DNA of 64,000 bases, taken from assembly GCF_900156895.1 (NCBI RefSeq), contig NZ_FTPD01000006.1, positions 62,001 to 126,000 of the forward strand, in the 5' to 3' direction. The DNA is from Mesorhizobium prunaredense. Its GTDB lineage: Bacteria; Pseudomonadota; Alphaproteobacteria; Rhizobiales; Rhizobiaceae. Below the pieces are notes generated by a model. It saw nothing but the letters and a program-made list of their open reading frames with translations. It was not told the DNA's origin and ran no database searches. The position numbers and the translations under genes were made by a program. Positions 19,417 to 28,476 of this stretch are shown here, piece after piece (position 1 is the first letter of the stretch; every line of letters begins with the position of its first letter).

Positions 19417-20373
19417 TTGAATTCCCGGCAGGACAGCGGCAGCAACAGGCTGGACGACGCGGCGCGCGCCGGCTGGCTCTATTATGTCGCCGGCAACACG
19501 CAGGACCAGATCGCCTCGACGCTCGGCATCTCACGGCAGACGGCGCAGCGGCTGGTATCGCTGGCGGTGTCGGAAGGGCTGATCAAGGTGCGTGTCGACC
19601 ACCCGATCGCCAATTGCCTCGACCTCGCGGCCCGGCTGAAATCGCGCTTCGCCCTCGATCTGGTCGAGGTGGTTCCAAGCGATCCCGCTTCCTCCTCAAC
19701 TATTGGCGTCGCCGTGGCGGCAGCCGCCGAGATCGAGAGACGGCTGCGCTCGCCGACGCCGATCGTCATGGCGATCGGCACCGGCCGCACGTTGAAGGCG
19801 GCAATCGAGCAACTGCCGCCGATGGAGTGCCCGCAGCACAAGGTGGTGTCGCTGACCGGCAACATCTCGCCCGACGGTTCGGCCGCCTTCTACAACGTCA
19901 TCTTCACCATGGCCGACAGGGTCAAGGCTCGCTCCTTCCCGATGCCGCTGCCGGTCATCGCCTCCTCGCCGCAGGAGCGCGAGATGCTGCTCAGCCAGCC
20001 GATGATCCAACCGACGCTGGCGCTTGCGGCGGAAGCCGACGTCACCTTCGTCGGCATCGGCGATCTCGGCCCCAAGGCGCCGCTCTACGAGGACGGCTTC
20101 ATTTCGGAGAGTGAATTGAAAGCGCTGCAAAAGGCAGGCGGCGTCGCCGAGATCGTCGGCTGGGTGTTCGATCGCGAAGGTCGGATGATCGACGGCATCA
20201 CCAATGACCGGGTGTCGTCGGCATCATTGCCGTCGCGCGAAAAATCGCTGGTGATCGCGCTCGCCATGGGCGAGCGCAAGCTGCCGGGCATCCTTGCGGC
20301 GGTCAATCGGCGGCTGGTCAACGGCCTCATCACCGACGAGCGGACCGCCGCCGCCTTGCTGGCGGCCAGCTGA
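19417..20373 (+). CDS. SorC/DeoR-type sugar-binding transcriptional regulator (SmoC-like)
   Basis: A 318-residue regulator. The N-terminal helix-turn-helix (YYVAGNTQDQIASTLGISR, residues about 22-40) is followed by the SorC effector-binding domain, with VMAIGTGRTLKAAIEQLP, VSLTGNISPDGSAAFYN and VTFVGIGDLG. Family members sense phosphorylated or free polyols. TTG 19417 is the start, with GGGAGG about 9 bp upstream; the same frame runs further back without homology. It sits upstream of the smo operon with one LysR gene between them, and probably controls it and itself through the paired palindromes. Confidence 0.9.
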   Translation: MNSRQDSGSNRLDDAARAGWLYYVAGNTQDQIASTLGISRQTAQRLVSLAVSEGLIKVRVDHPIANCLDLAARLKSRFALDLVEVVPSDPASSSTIGVAVAAAAEIERRLRSPTPIVMAIGTGRTLKAAIEQLPPMECPQHKVVSLTGNISPDGSAAFYNVIFTMADRVKARSFPMPLPVIASSPQEREMLLSQPMIQPTLALAAEADVTFVGIGDLGPKAPLYEDGFISESELKALQKAGGVAEIVGWVFDREGRMIDGITNDRVSSASLPSREKSLVIALAMGERKLPGILAAVNRRLVNGLITDERTAAALLAAS

Positions 20374-20394
20374 TTAGGGATAAGTCCAGCAAGG

Positions 20395-20580
20395 CTATTT
20401 GCGCCGGCCGTAAGGATCGTTGCCGTCGAGAAATCCCATGTCGCGCTGCAGATGCGGCGGCAATTCCCTGATGTCGAGATAGGCCCTTTTCCTGGCTCCG
20501 TGCCGCGCCAATCCACGCGCCATCCGCAAAAACCAGCCTTGGCCTGGCGTCAGAAATAGCTTTTCCTGTATCGTGGTCAT
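20395..20580 (-). CDS. DUF1127-type small protein
   Basis: A 61-residue basic protein with the DUF1127 core: an Arg-rich helix (RMARGLARHGARKRAYLDI), then RELPPHLQRDMGF. Alphaproteobacterial members of this family include small Arg-rich proteins tied to RNA and phosphate/carbon regulation, but most are unstudied. It is convergent with the SorC-family regulator gene. The start at 20580 has AAGG upstream. Confidence 0.75.
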   Translation of the reverse strand: MTTIQEKLFLTPGQGWFLRMARGLARHGARKRAYLDIRELPPHLQRDMGFLDGNDPYGRRK

Positions 20581-20603
20581 GATCGTCAGCCTTCGTTATG
20601 TCT

Positions 20604-20709
20604 GGCGCATGACCCCGAAAATCGATATCGATTTTCGGAAAGGATCATGCGCAAAATCAAAAGTGCTACAGCGTCCTTTGCGCGTCCAAAAGGATGCGCG
20701 GCGCTGTAG
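20604..20709. repeat. Rhizobial-type palindromic intergenic element
   Basis: CGCATGA...TCATGCG arms enclose the perfect inner dyad CCGAAAATCGATATCGATTTTCGG in two halves, followed by a second hairpin with arms CTACAGCG and CGCTGTAG. A related core (CCGAAAATCGATTCCGATTT) recurs near 61846. It is noncoding, between the DUF1127 and LysR genes. Confidence 0.8.
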
Positions 20710-20794
20710 GCGAGAGTGATCGTCGACCTCAAATATCGGCTGGATCGACCCTTGCTGCCAATCAAACGTCGATCAAGGCCCATAAGGAAGGCTT

Positions 20795-21703
20795 ATGCCT
20801 GAACTCAAGTCACGGCAGGTCTCCCAGCTCCCTCCGCTCCAGGCGATCCGGGTGTTCGAGGCGGTGGCGCGGCATCTTTCCTTCACCAAGGCCGCCGGCG
20901 AGCTTGGCATGACGCAGGCGGCGGCGAGCTATCAGATCAAGCTTCTGGAGGAGCGCGTCGGCGCGCCTTTGTTCCTGCGCCGGCCAAGGCAGATCGTGCT
21001 GACCGAGGCGGGACAACGCATGGCGCCTGCGGTCAGCGAGGCGTTCGCCCTGTTGGGTGGAGCCTATGCCGCGGCGCGCAGCGGCGCCGACGGAGTACTT
21101 TGTGTCTCGACGCTGCTGACCTTTGCCTCGAACTGGCTGGCGCAGCATCTCGGTTCGTTCCAGGTCGCGCATCCGTCGCTGGCCGTGCGTCTCGATACAT
21201 CGAACCGCCTTGTTGATTTCGCCCGCGAGGATATCGACATCGCCATCCGTTCGGGCGGCGGAAACTGGCCGGGCGTGGAGGTGCACAAGCTTTTCAATGC
21301 GGACTTCACGCCGATGCTGAGCCCGAAGCTCGCGGCAAGCATCGGCGGGGTGAAGGAGCCTGCCGATCTGTTGCGCCTGCCAATCCTCGACCCTGGCGAC
21401 ATCTGGTGGCGGGACTGGTTTATCGCCGCCGGCCTGCCGGTCGAGGAACTGGCCAAGCGCCCCGGCTCCAGCATGGGGGCGCAGGCCTATGAGGCCAACG
21501 CCGCGATCGCCGGGCAGGGCGTGGCGATCGTGACGGCCGCTCTTTTCAAGGCCGAGCTTGCCGATGGCCGCCTGATCCAGCCTTTCGATCTGGTCGGCGA
21601 CGACGGCCACGCCTATTGGCTGGTCTATCCCCAGGCGCGGCGCAACGTGCCGAAGATCCGCGCTTTTCGCGACTGGATCCTGGGTGAGATCGCCGGCCAA
21701 TAG
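20795..21703 (+). CDS. LysR-family transcriptional regulator (GcvA-like)
   Basis: A 302-residue regulator. The winged helix-turn-helix at residues about 13-70 (LQAIRVFEAVARHLSFTKAAGELGMTQAAASYQIK, cut here as two overlapping helices) is followed by the periplasmic-binding-like effector domain, with VSTLLTFASNWLAQHL and DIDIAIRSGGGNWPG. The last is characteristic of the GcvA subgroup. It lies between the SorC-family regulator and smoE, on the same strand and with its own spacing, so it may regulate the polyol genes or something outside this locus. Confidence 0.92.
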   Translation: MPELKSRQVSQLPPLQAIRVFEAVARHLSFTKAAGELGMTQAAASYQIKLLEERVGAPLFLRRPRQIVLTEAGQRMAPAVSEAFALLGGAYAAARSGADGVLCVSTLLTFASNWLAQHLGSFQVAHPSLAVRLDTSNRLVDFAREDIDIAIRSGGGNWPGVEVHKLFNADFTPMLSPKLAASIGGVKEPADLLRLPILDPGDIWWRDWFIAAGLPVEELAKRPGSSMGAQAYEANAAIAGQGVAIVTAALFKAELADGRLIQPFDLVGDDGHAYWLVYPQARRNVPKIRAFRDWILGEIAGQ

Positions 21704-21849
21704 TCGATAATCCATCCGGTCAAGCGGGCACCGAAATCCGACATTTCGCGCGACGAGAGCCATCTCAACCGCCTTCTGAATGTTCCCGAAAGCATCTGGA
21801 ATCGAAAGCCGCACGAGCTTGCGTGCTGCGCTGCAGCAACGAATCCGGC

Positions 21850-21900
21850 TTGACATAAATCACGCGAGGTGAGTAATTGCTCACAGCCAAAGCAAATGCT
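21850..21900 (+). promoter_or_regulatory. smo operon promoter with paired operator
   Basis: TTGACA at 21850-21855, a 17-bp spacer and GTAATT at 21873-21878 form a plausible sigma-70 promoter. AGTAATTGCT (21872-21881) overlaps the -10 element and AGCAAATGCT (21891-21900) follows, centred 19 bp apart exactly as at the regulator gene. A GTGAG/CTCAC dyad (21869-21884) embeds the first site. Repression by the SorC-family protein is inferred. Confidence 0.65.
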
Positions 21901-21925
21901 CAGCTTGGTCTATGGGAGGAATTTG

Positions 21926-23236
21926 ATGAAACTTCGCACGCTCACCCTGGGTCTGTTGTCGGCCAGCACCCTCGCTTTCGCCGCGCATGCCGAATCCATC
22001 ACCATCGCCACCGTCAACAATGGCGATATGGTCCGCATGCAGACGCTGACCGACGACTTCACCGCCAAAAATCCCGATATCCAGCTCCAGTGGGTCACGC
22101 TCGAGGAAAACGTGCTGCGCGAGCGCGTCACCACCGACATCGCCACCAAGGGCGGCCAGTACGACGTCATGACCATCGGCACTTACGAGGTTCCGATCTG
22201 GGCCAAGCAGAGCTGGCTGCTGCCGCTCGACAAGCTCGGCGACGACTATGACGTCAAGGACATCATCCCGGCCATCGCCGGTGGCCTCTCGGTCGACGGC
22301 AAGCTTTATGCAGCACCGTTCTACGGCGAAAGCTCCTTCGTCATGTACCGCAAGGACCTGATGGAGAAGGCCGGGCTGACCATGCCCGACGCACCGACCT
22401 GGGACTTCGTCAAGCAGGCCGCCGAGAAGATGACCGATCGCGCCAATGGCGTGAACGGCGTCTGCCTGCGCGGCAAGGCCGGCTGGGGCGAGAACATGGC
22501 CTTCCTGACCGCCATGTCGAACTCCTTCGGCGCACGCTGGTTCGATGAGAACTGGAAGCCGCAATTCGATCAGCCCGAATGGAAGAACACGCTGCAGTTC
22601 TATGTCGACCTGATGAAGGCCGCCGGTCCGGAGGGCGCCTCGTCCAACGGCTTCAATGAAAACCTGGCGCTGTTCCAGCAGGGCAAGTGCGGCATGTGGA
22701 TCGACGCCACGGTCGCCGCCTCCTTCGTTTCCGACCCGAAGGCCTCAACCGTCGCCGACAAGGTCGGCTATGCGCTGGCGCCCGACAATGGCCTGGGCAA
22801 GCGCGGCAACTGGCTGTGGGCGTGGTCGCTGGCCATTCCCGCCGGCACGCAAAAGGCAGACGCTGCTCAGAAGTTCGTATCCTGGGCAACCAGCAAGGCC
22901 TACGCCGAGCTCGTCGCTTCGAAGGAAGGCTGGGCCAATGTTCCGCCCGGAACGCGCACCTCGCTCTACGCCAACCCCGAATACCAGAAGGCGGCGCCCT
23001 TCGCCAAGATGACGCTGGACTCGATCAACGCCGCCGATCCGACGCATCCGACCGTCAAGCCGGTGCCCTATGTCGGTGTCCAGTTCGTCGCCATCCCTGA
23101 GTTCCAGGGCCTTGGCACCACCGTCGGCCAGCTGTTCTCGGCCGCACTCGCCGGCCAGTCGAGCGTCGACGATGCCCTGAAGCAGGCCCAGGACGCTGCC
23201 ACCGCAACGATGACCGAGGGCGGTTATATCCAGTAG
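21926..23236 (+). CDS. smoE: Polyol ABC transporter, periplasmic substrate-binding protein
   Basis: A 436-residue family 1 solute-binding protein with a Sec signal (MKLRTLTLGLLSASTLAFAAHA). It is the periplasmic receptor of a sorbitol/mannitol importer of the SmoEFGK type. Segments such as VTLEENVLRERVTTDIATKGGQYDV, taken in parts, and the APFYGESSFVMYRKDL stretch are typical. GGGAGGA precedes ATG 21926, and an earlier in-frame start has no signal peptide character. It is the first gene of the operon, behind the operator/promoter at 21850, and is followed by two strong stem-loops. Confidence 0.93.
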   Translation: MKLRTLTLGLLSASTLAFAAHAESITIATVNNGDMVRMQTLTDDFTAKNPDIQLQWVTLEENVLRERVTTDIATKGGQYDVMTIGTYEVPIWAKQSWLLPLDKLGDDYDVKDIIPAIAGGLSVDGKLYAAPFYGESSFVMYRKDLMEKAGLTMPDAPTWDFVKQAAEKMTDRANGVNGVCLRGKAGWGENMAFLTAMSNSFGARWFDENWKPQFDQPEWKNTLQFYVDLMKAAGPEGASSNGFNENLALFQQGKCGMWIDATVAASFVSDPKASTVADKVGYALAPDNGLGKRGNWLWAWSLAIPAGTQKADAAQKFVSWATSKAYAELVASKEGWANVPPGTRTSLYANPEYQKAAPFAKMTLDSINAADPTHPTVKPVPYVGVQFVAIPEFQGLGTTVGQLFSAALAGQSSVDDALKQAQDAATATMTEGGYIQ

Positions 23237-23255
23237 GCTCCTCCCGGTGCCGAAA

Positions 23256-23309
23256 GCCGGTTGCCTATCTTAACCGGCAGGGGCCGCCCGAATCCCAGTT
23301 CGGGCGGCC
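23256..23309 (+). terminator. Two stem-loops after smoE (stability or partial termination)
   Basis: GCCGGTT/AACCGGC (23256-23278), then an 11-bp perfect stem GGCCGCCCGAA/TTCGGGCGGCC with a 6-base loop (23282-23309). No T-run follows, so full termination is unlikely. Such structures after binding-protein genes usually protect the upstream mRNA and lower expression of the permease genes. Confidence 0.6.
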
Positions 23310-23357
23310 ACCTTCACAACACTGAAAAATTTGGCTGACTTTTGAAGGGTGACCGTC

Positions 23358-24230
23358 ATGGCTACTCAGCAGACCCGTTCGCTTGCCCGCTTCATGATGG
23401 CGCCATCCGTGGTGCTGCTGTTCGTCTGGATGATCGTTCCGCTGGCATTCACCCTGTGGTTCTCCTTCCAGCAGTACAATCCGCTCAACCCGATCCGTGA
23501 CGGGTTCGTCGGCTTCTCGAATTACGCGCTTTTTTATTCCAATCCGGCATTCCTGCAGTCGATCCTCAACACGCTTATCCTCGTGGCCAGCGTGCTTTTG
23601 ATCACGGTGATCGGCGGCATCCTGCTGGCGTTGCTGATCGATCAGCCGATGTGGGGACAGGGCATCGTCCGCATCCTCGTCATCTCGCCGTTCTTCGTCA
23701 TGCCGCCGGTCGCCGCGCTGGTCTGGAAGAACATGATCATGCATCCGCAATACGGCGTCTTTGCCGACATTGCGCGCTTCTTCGGCGGGCAGCCGATCGA
23801 CTGGTTTGGCCAATATCCGATGCTGGCGATCATCATCATCGTCGCCTGGCAATGGCTGCCGTTTGCGACGTTGATCCTGTTGACGTCCCTGCAATCGCTC
23901 GACGGCGAGCAGAAGGAAGCCGCCGAGATGGACGGCGCCGGTTTTGTCAGCCGCTTCATCTATCTGACGCTGCCGCATATGTCGCGCGCCATCACCGTCG
24001 TCATCCTGATCCAGACGATCTTCCTTCTGTCGGTCTATGCCGAGATCCTCGTCACCACCAATGGCGGCCCGGGTTACGCCTCCACCAACCTGCCCTTCCT
24101 CGTCTATCAGAAGGCGTTGCTGGAGTTCAAAATCGGCCAGGCCTCCGCCGGCGGTATCATTGCCGTCATTTTAGCCAATATCGTCGCCTTCTTCGCCATG
24201 CGCGCGGTCGGCAAGAACCTGGACAGATAA
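23358..24230 (+). CDS. smoF: Polyol ABC transporter permease 1
   Basis: A 290-residue inner-membrane permease with six predicted helices. The EAA loop (EAAEMDGAGFVSRFIYLTLPHM, around residues 195-216, quoted here in overlapping parts: EAAEMDGAGF and FIYLTLPHM) would contact the ATPase SmoK. ATG 23358 is preferred over the GTG three codons earlier. It follows smoE after about 120 bp that hold two stem-loops, and precedes smoG by 11 bp. By context it forms a heterodimeric channel with SmoG. Confidence 0.94.
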   Translation: MATQQTRSLARFMMAPSVVLLFVWMIVPLAFTLWFSFQQYNPLNPIRDGFVGFSNYALFYSNPAFLQSILNTLILVASVLLITVIGGILLALLIDQPMWGQGIVRILVISPFFVMPPVAALVWKNMIMHPQYGVFADIARFFGGQPIDWFGQYPMLAIIIIVAWQWLPFATLILLTSLQSLDGEQKEAAEMDGAGFVSRFIYLTLPHMSRAITVVILIQTIFLLSVYAEILVTTNGGPGYASTNLPFLVYQKALLEFKIGQASAGGIIAVILANIVAFFAMRAVGKNLDR

Positions 24231-24241
24231 GGGAGGAAACG

Positions 24242-25066
24242 ATGGCACGTGCAGTCAGCACCCAGCACAAGACGATCGCGACCGCGGCCGCCTGGATCGT
24301 CGCCCTGCTGATCTTCTTCCCGATCCTTTATACGATCATCACCTCGTTCAAGTCGGAGCAGGAGGCCATCCAGGGCTTCAACCTGTTTCCGTCGGGAACC
24401 ACGGAAAGCTACACCGCGGTCGAGGCGCAGAGCGGCTACTTCAAGTTCTTCCTCAACTCGGTGTTCCTGTCGGTCGGCTCGACCATCCTGGCCTTGCTCG
24501 TCGCCATACCGGCGGCCTGGTCGATGGCGTTCTCGCCGGGCAAGTGGACCAAGGACATCCTGATGTGGATGCTTTCCACCAAGATGATGCCGGCGGTCGC
24601 CGTGCTGTTCCCGATCTACCTGATCTTCCGCGATACCGGATTGCTCGACAGCCGCATCGGCCTGATGATCATGCTGATGCTGATCAACCTGCCGATCGTG
24701 GTGTGGATGCTCTACACCTATTTTCGCGAGATCCCCGGCGAGATCCTGGAAGCGGCGCGCATGGATGGCGCATCGCTCTGGAACGAGATCGTCTATGTGC
24801 TGACGCCGATGGCGGTGCCGGGCATCGCCTCGACGATGCTGCTCAACATCATCCTGGCATGGAACGAGGCGTTCTGGACGATCCGGCTGACCACCACCGA
24901 GGCCGCCCCGCTCACCGCCTTCATCAGTTCCTTCTCAAGCCCGCAAGGCCTGTTCTGGGCCAAGCTGTCGGCGGCCTCGACACTGGCGATCGCACCGATC
25001 CTGATCATGGGCTGGTTCAGCCAGAAGCAGCTGGTGCGCGGCCTGACCTTTGGCGCCGTGAAGTAA
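24242..25066 (+). CDS. smoG: Polyol ABC transporter permease 2
   Basis: A 274-residue MalG-type permease with six helices and the EAA loop EAARMDGASLWNEIVYVLTP near residues 175-194. The segment GLLDSRIGLMIMLMLINLP is typical of the family. GGGAGGAAAC lies just before ATG 24242. It pairs with SmoF in the inner membrane, and the ATPase gene follows after 48 bp. Confidence 0.94.
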   Translation: MARAVSTQHKTIATAAAWIVALLIFFPILYTIITSFKSEQEAIQGFNLFPSGTTESYTAVEAQSGYFKFFLNSVFLSVGSTILALLVAIPAAWSMAFSPGKWTKDILMWMLSTKMMPAVAVLFPIYLIFRDTGLLDSRIGLMIMLMLINLPIVVWMLYTYFREIPGEILEAARMDGASLWNEIVYVLTPMAVPGIASTMLLNIILAWNEAFWTIRLTTTEAAPLTAFISSFSSPQGLFWAKLSAASTLAIAPILIMGWFSQKQLVRGLTFGAVK

Positions 25067-25114
25067 CGGACGCTGCCTGAAGCAACCGACAAAGATACCC
25101 CCGGGGAGGAAACC

Positions 25115-26119
25115 ATGGGAAACATCACGCTCAAGCGCGTCTCCAAATCGTTCGGGTCGACGGTCATCATTCCGGGCATCGACCTGGTCATCGAGAACGG
25201 CGAGTTCGTCGTCTTCGTCGGCCCGTCGGGCTGCGGCAAGTCCACGCTGCTGCGGCTGATCGCCGGGCTGGAGGACACCACCGCCGGCACCATCAACATC
25301 GACGGCCGCGACGTCACCGGCGAGGCGCCGGCCAAGCGCAAGCTGGCCATGGTGTTCCAGTCCTATGCTCTCTACCCGCATATGACCGTGGCCAAGAACA
25401 TCGCCTTCCCGCTGAAGATGGCGGGCGAGGACCAGGCGACCATCGATCGGAAGGTGAAGGACGCGGCGCGCATCCTGAACCTCACCAACTATCTCGATCG
25501 CCGTCCCGGCCAGCTCTCCGGCGGTCAGCGCCAGCGCGTCGCCATCGGCCGCGCCATCGTGCGCCAGCCATCGGCCTTCCTGTTCGACGAACCCTTGTCC
25601 AACCTCGACGCAGCACTGCGCGGCACCATGCGGCTGGAGATCAGCGAACTGCATCATCAGCTCAAGACGACGATGATCTACGTCACCCACGACCAGGTCG
25701 AGGCGATGACCATGGCCGACAAGATCGTCGTGCTCAACGCCGGCAACATCGAACAGGTCGGCTCGCCGATGGAACTCTACAAGACGCCGAAGAACCTGTT
25801 CGTCGCCGGCTTCATCGGTTCGCCCAGGATGAACCTGATCGAAGGCGCGCCGGCGGCCAAACATGGCGCCAAGACCGTCGGCATCCGTCCCGAGCATATG
25901 AACATCTCGAAAACTTCAGGCGAATGGAAAGCCACGGTCGGCGTCGCCGAGCATCTCGGCTCCGACACGTTTCTGCACGTTCAAGCCGACGGTGTCGGGC
26001 CGCTGACGGTGCGCGCCGACGGCGAACTGGCCGCCCATCACGGCGACACGATCTATCTGACGCCGGACCAGACCAAGCTGCACCGCTTCGGCGCCGACGG
26101 AAAGGCGATGATGCAATGA
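25115..26119 (+). CDS. smoK: Polyol ABC transporter ATP-binding protein
   Basis: A 334-residue MalK/UgpC-type ATPase: Walker [10 protein letters not shown] near residue 37, Q-loop [13 protein letters not shown], signature [15 protein letters not shown], Walker [12 protein letters not shown] and switch His in [12 protein letters not shown]. The C-terminal quarter ([11 protein letters not shown], then a TOBE domain) is the regulatory extension found in carbohydrate importers. It energises SmoF/SmoG. Its stop overlaps the start of smoS by ATGA. Confidence 0.96.
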   Translation: MGNITLKRVSKSFGSTVIIPGIDLVIENGEFVVFVGPSGCGKSTLLRLIAGLEDTTAGTINIDGRDVTGEAPAKRKLAMVFQSYALYPHMTVAKNIAFPLKMAGEDQATIDRKVKDAARILNLTNYLDRRPGQLSGGQRQRVAIGRAIVRQPSAFLFDEPLSNLDAALRGTMRLEISELHHQLKTTMIYVTHDQVEAMTMADKIVVLNAGNIEQVGSPMELYKTPKNLFVAGFIGSPRMNLIEGAPAAKHGAKTVGIRPEHMNISKTSGEWKATVGVAEHLGSDTFLHVQADGVGPLTVRADGELAAHHGDTIYLTPDQTKLHRFGADGKAMMQ

Positions 26120-26886
26120 GGCTCAGGGGCAAATCGGCGCTGATCACCGGATCGGCGCGCGGCATCGGCAGGGCGTTCGCCGAAGCCTATGTCCGCGAGG
26201 GCGCCACGGTCGCGATCGGTGACATCAATCTCGAAGCTGCGGAAAACACCGCTTCGGAGATCGGCGGCAATGCTTACGCCGTGAAACTGGACGTCACCGA
26301 CCTTGCTTCGATCGAGGCGGCGCTAAAGGCGGTCGAGACAAGGGCCGGCGGGCTGGACATCCTGGTCAACAACGCCGCTTTGTTCGACCTGGCGCCGATC
26401 GTCGAGATCAGCAAGGCAAGCTACGACAGGCTGTTTTCGGTCAACGTCGCCGGCACGCTGTTCATGCTGCAGGCAGCCGCCCGCTCGATGATCGCGGCTG
26501 GCCGGGGCGGCAAGATCATCAACATGGCGAGCCAGGCCGGGCGCCGCGGCGAAGCCCTGGTCGCCGTCTATTGCGCCACCAAGGCCGCCGTCATCTCGCT
26601 CACCCAGTCGGCCGGGCTCGACCTGATCAAGCACCGCATCAACGTCAACGCCATCGCGCCGGGCGTCGTCGACGGCGAGCACTGGGACCATGTCGATGCC
26701 CTTTTCGCCAAGTACGAGAACCGGCCGAAGGGCGAAAAGAAGCGGCTGGTCGGCGAGGCCGTGCCCTACGGCCGCATGGGCACGGCGCAAGACCTCACCG
26801 GCATGGCGGTGTTCCTGGCCAGCGACGAAGCCGAATACATCGTCGCCCAGACCTACAATGTCGATGGCGGCCAGTGGATGAGTTGA
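26116..26886 (+). CDS. smoS: Sorbitol (D-glucitol) dehydrogenase, short-chain type
   Basis: A 256-residue short-chain dehydrogenase that in the homologous Rhodobacter operon oxidises sorbitol to fructose and galactitol to tagatose with NAD. Nucleotide site TGSARGIG (11-18), NNAA, catalytic Ser in NMASQAG and YCATK are all present. The C-terminus [10 protein letters not shown] closes the substrate pocket. The ATGA overlap with smoK shows operon membership. A short GC-rich palindrome separates it from mtlK. Confidence 0.94.
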   Translation: MRLRGKSALITGSARGIGRAFAEAYVREGATVAIGDINLEAAENTASEIGGNAYAVKLDVTDLASIEAALKAVETRAGGLDILVNNAALFDLAPIVEISKASYDRLFSVNVAGTLFMLQAAARSMIAAGRGGKIINMASQAGRRGEALVAVYCATKAAVISLTQSAGLDLIKHRINVNAIAPGVVDGEHWDHVDALFAKYENRPKGEKKRLVGEAVPYGRMGTAQDLTGMAVFLASDEAEYIVAQTYNVDGGQWMS

Positions 26887-26892
26887 GGGGGC

Positions 26893-26935
26893 GAAGGCGC
26901 TCTTCTCCCCGTCTCCTCCACGGGGGGAAGAGCCG
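26893..26935. repeat. Short remnant of a palindromic repeat between smoS and mtlK
   Basis: CTTCTCCCCGTCTCC followed by a GGGGGGAAGAG arm, resembling the inner hairpin of the family I elements. The operon continues across it. It could act as a weak transcript-processing structure. Confidence 0.5.
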
Positions 26936-26957
26936 TCCCGCTAAAGGGTAAAAGTAG

Positions 26958-28436
26958 ATGACCGTGAAACTCTCTTCTTCCATCCTCGCCAAGCTTCCGC
27001 CTGAGGTCGCCGGCCCGAAGTATGATCGCGCGGCGCTCAAGGCCGGCATCGTGCATTTCGGCGTCGGCAATTTCCATCGCTCGCACCAGGCGGTCTATCT
27101 CGACGAATTGTTCAATGCGGGCCTCGGCCACGACTGGGCACTTGTCGGCGCCGGCGTTTTCGACGGCGAAAAGGTCGGCCGCGGCAAGTTGCAGGAACAG
27201 GACTGGCTGACCACCGTGGTCGAGCAGGATTCTGGCCACATGAGCGCCCGCGTCACCGGAGCCATGATCGACTTCCTGATGCCGGGCGACGCGGCCGCGA
27301 TCATCGAACGGCTTGCCGATCCGGCGATCAAGATCGTTTCGCTGACCATCACCGAGGGCGGGTACTTCATCGACCCGGCATCGGGCGTGTTCAACCCGAC
27401 CCATCCCGACATCGTCGCCGATGCGCAGCCGGGAGCAACGCCGAAGACTGTCTTCGGCATCATTCTTGCCGGGCTGTTGCGCCGCCGCGACGACGGCATC
27501 GTACCGTTCACGATCATGTCCTGCGACAACATCCCTCACAACGGCCATGTCACCGCCGATGGCGTCATTGGTCTCGCGCGGCTGATCGATGAGAAACTGG
27601 CGACCTGGGTGAGCGAGAACGTCGCCTTTCCCAACGGTATGGTCGACCGCATCACGCCGGCCACCACCGATCGCGAGCGCGGCATTCTGTCGAGCGAGTT
27701 CGGCCTCGACGACAACTGGCCGGTGTTCTGCGAGCCGTTCAGGCAATGGGTGCTGGAGGATCATTTCACCGACGGCCGCCCGGCGCTGGAAAAGGTCGGT
27801 GTGCAGTTCGTCAGCGATGTCGCGCCCTATGAGCTGATGAAGATCCGCATCCTCAATGGCGGCCATGCGACCATCGCCTATCCCGCCGGGCTGATGGACA
27901 TCCACTTCGTCCACGAGGCGATGCAGGAGCCGCTGGTGCGCGGTTTCCTCGACAGACTGGAGCACGACGAGATCATCCCGACGGTGCCGCCGGTGCCGGA
28001 CACCGTGCTGGAGGACTATTACCAACTCATCGAGCACCGCTTCTCCAACCCGAAGATCGGCGACACCATCCGCAGGCTTTGCCTCGACGGCTCCAACCGG
28101 CAGCCGAAATTCATCATCCCGACCATCGCCGAGCGGCTGAAGGCCGGCAAGGGCGTCGCCGGCCTGGCGCTGGAATCGGCGCTCTGGTGCCGCTATTGCT
28201 TCGGCACCACGGATTCAGGCGCGGTCATCGAGCCCAATGATCCAAGCTGGGACCGGTTGCAGACGACCGCCAGGGCGGCAAAGGCTGCGCCTGCCGCCTG
28301 GCTGGCCATGGAGGACATCTATGGCGAGGTCGGCCGCTCGACGCTGTTCGTCGAGGCCTTTGCCAAGGCGCTCAAGGCGCTCTGGGCCGATGGCGCACGC
28401 ACGACGCTGACGCGCTACCTCGCCGGCAACCTCTAA
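26958..28436 (+). CDS. mtlK: Mannitol 2-dehydrogenase
   Basis: A 492-residue polyol dehydrogenase of the long-chain mannitol dehydrogenase family, which oxidises mannitol to fructose with NAD. The N-terminal signature GVGNFHRSHQAVYLDELF, the central TITEGGYFID and DNIPHNGHV, and the LNGGHATIAYPAGLM segment with the catalytic Lys region just before it (YELMKIRILNGGH) fit the family. Length is typical. It sits 71 bp after smoS in the same transcript. Together they feed imported hexitols into fructose metabolism. Confidence 0.96.
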   Translation: MTVKLSSSILAKLPPEVAGPKYDRAALKAGIVHFGVGNFHRSHQAVYLDELFNAGLGHDWALVGAGVFDGEKVGRGKLQEQDWLTTVVEQDSGHMSARVTGAMIDFLMPGDAAAIIERLADPAIKIVSLTITEGGYFIDPASGVFNPTHPDIVADAQPGATPKTVFGIILAGLLRRRDDGIVPFTIMSCDNIPHNGHVTADGVIGLARLIDEKLATWVSENVAFPNGMVDRITPATTDRERGILSSEFGLDDNWPVFCEPFRQWVLEDHFTDGRPALEKVGVQFVSDVAPYELMKIRILNGGHATIAYPAGLMDIHFVHEAMQEPLVRGFLDRLEHDEIIPTVPPVPDTVLEDYYQLIEHRFSNPKIGDTIRRLCLDGSNRQPKFIIPTIAERLKAGKGVAGLALESALWCRYCFGTTDSGAVIEPNDPSWDRLQTTARAAKAAPAAWLAMEDIYGEVGRSTLFVEAFAKALKALWADGARTTLTRYLAGNL

Positions 28437-28476
28437 GATCGGCTCAATGCATGTCCCCGCCGATGAGGGTCCTGCA

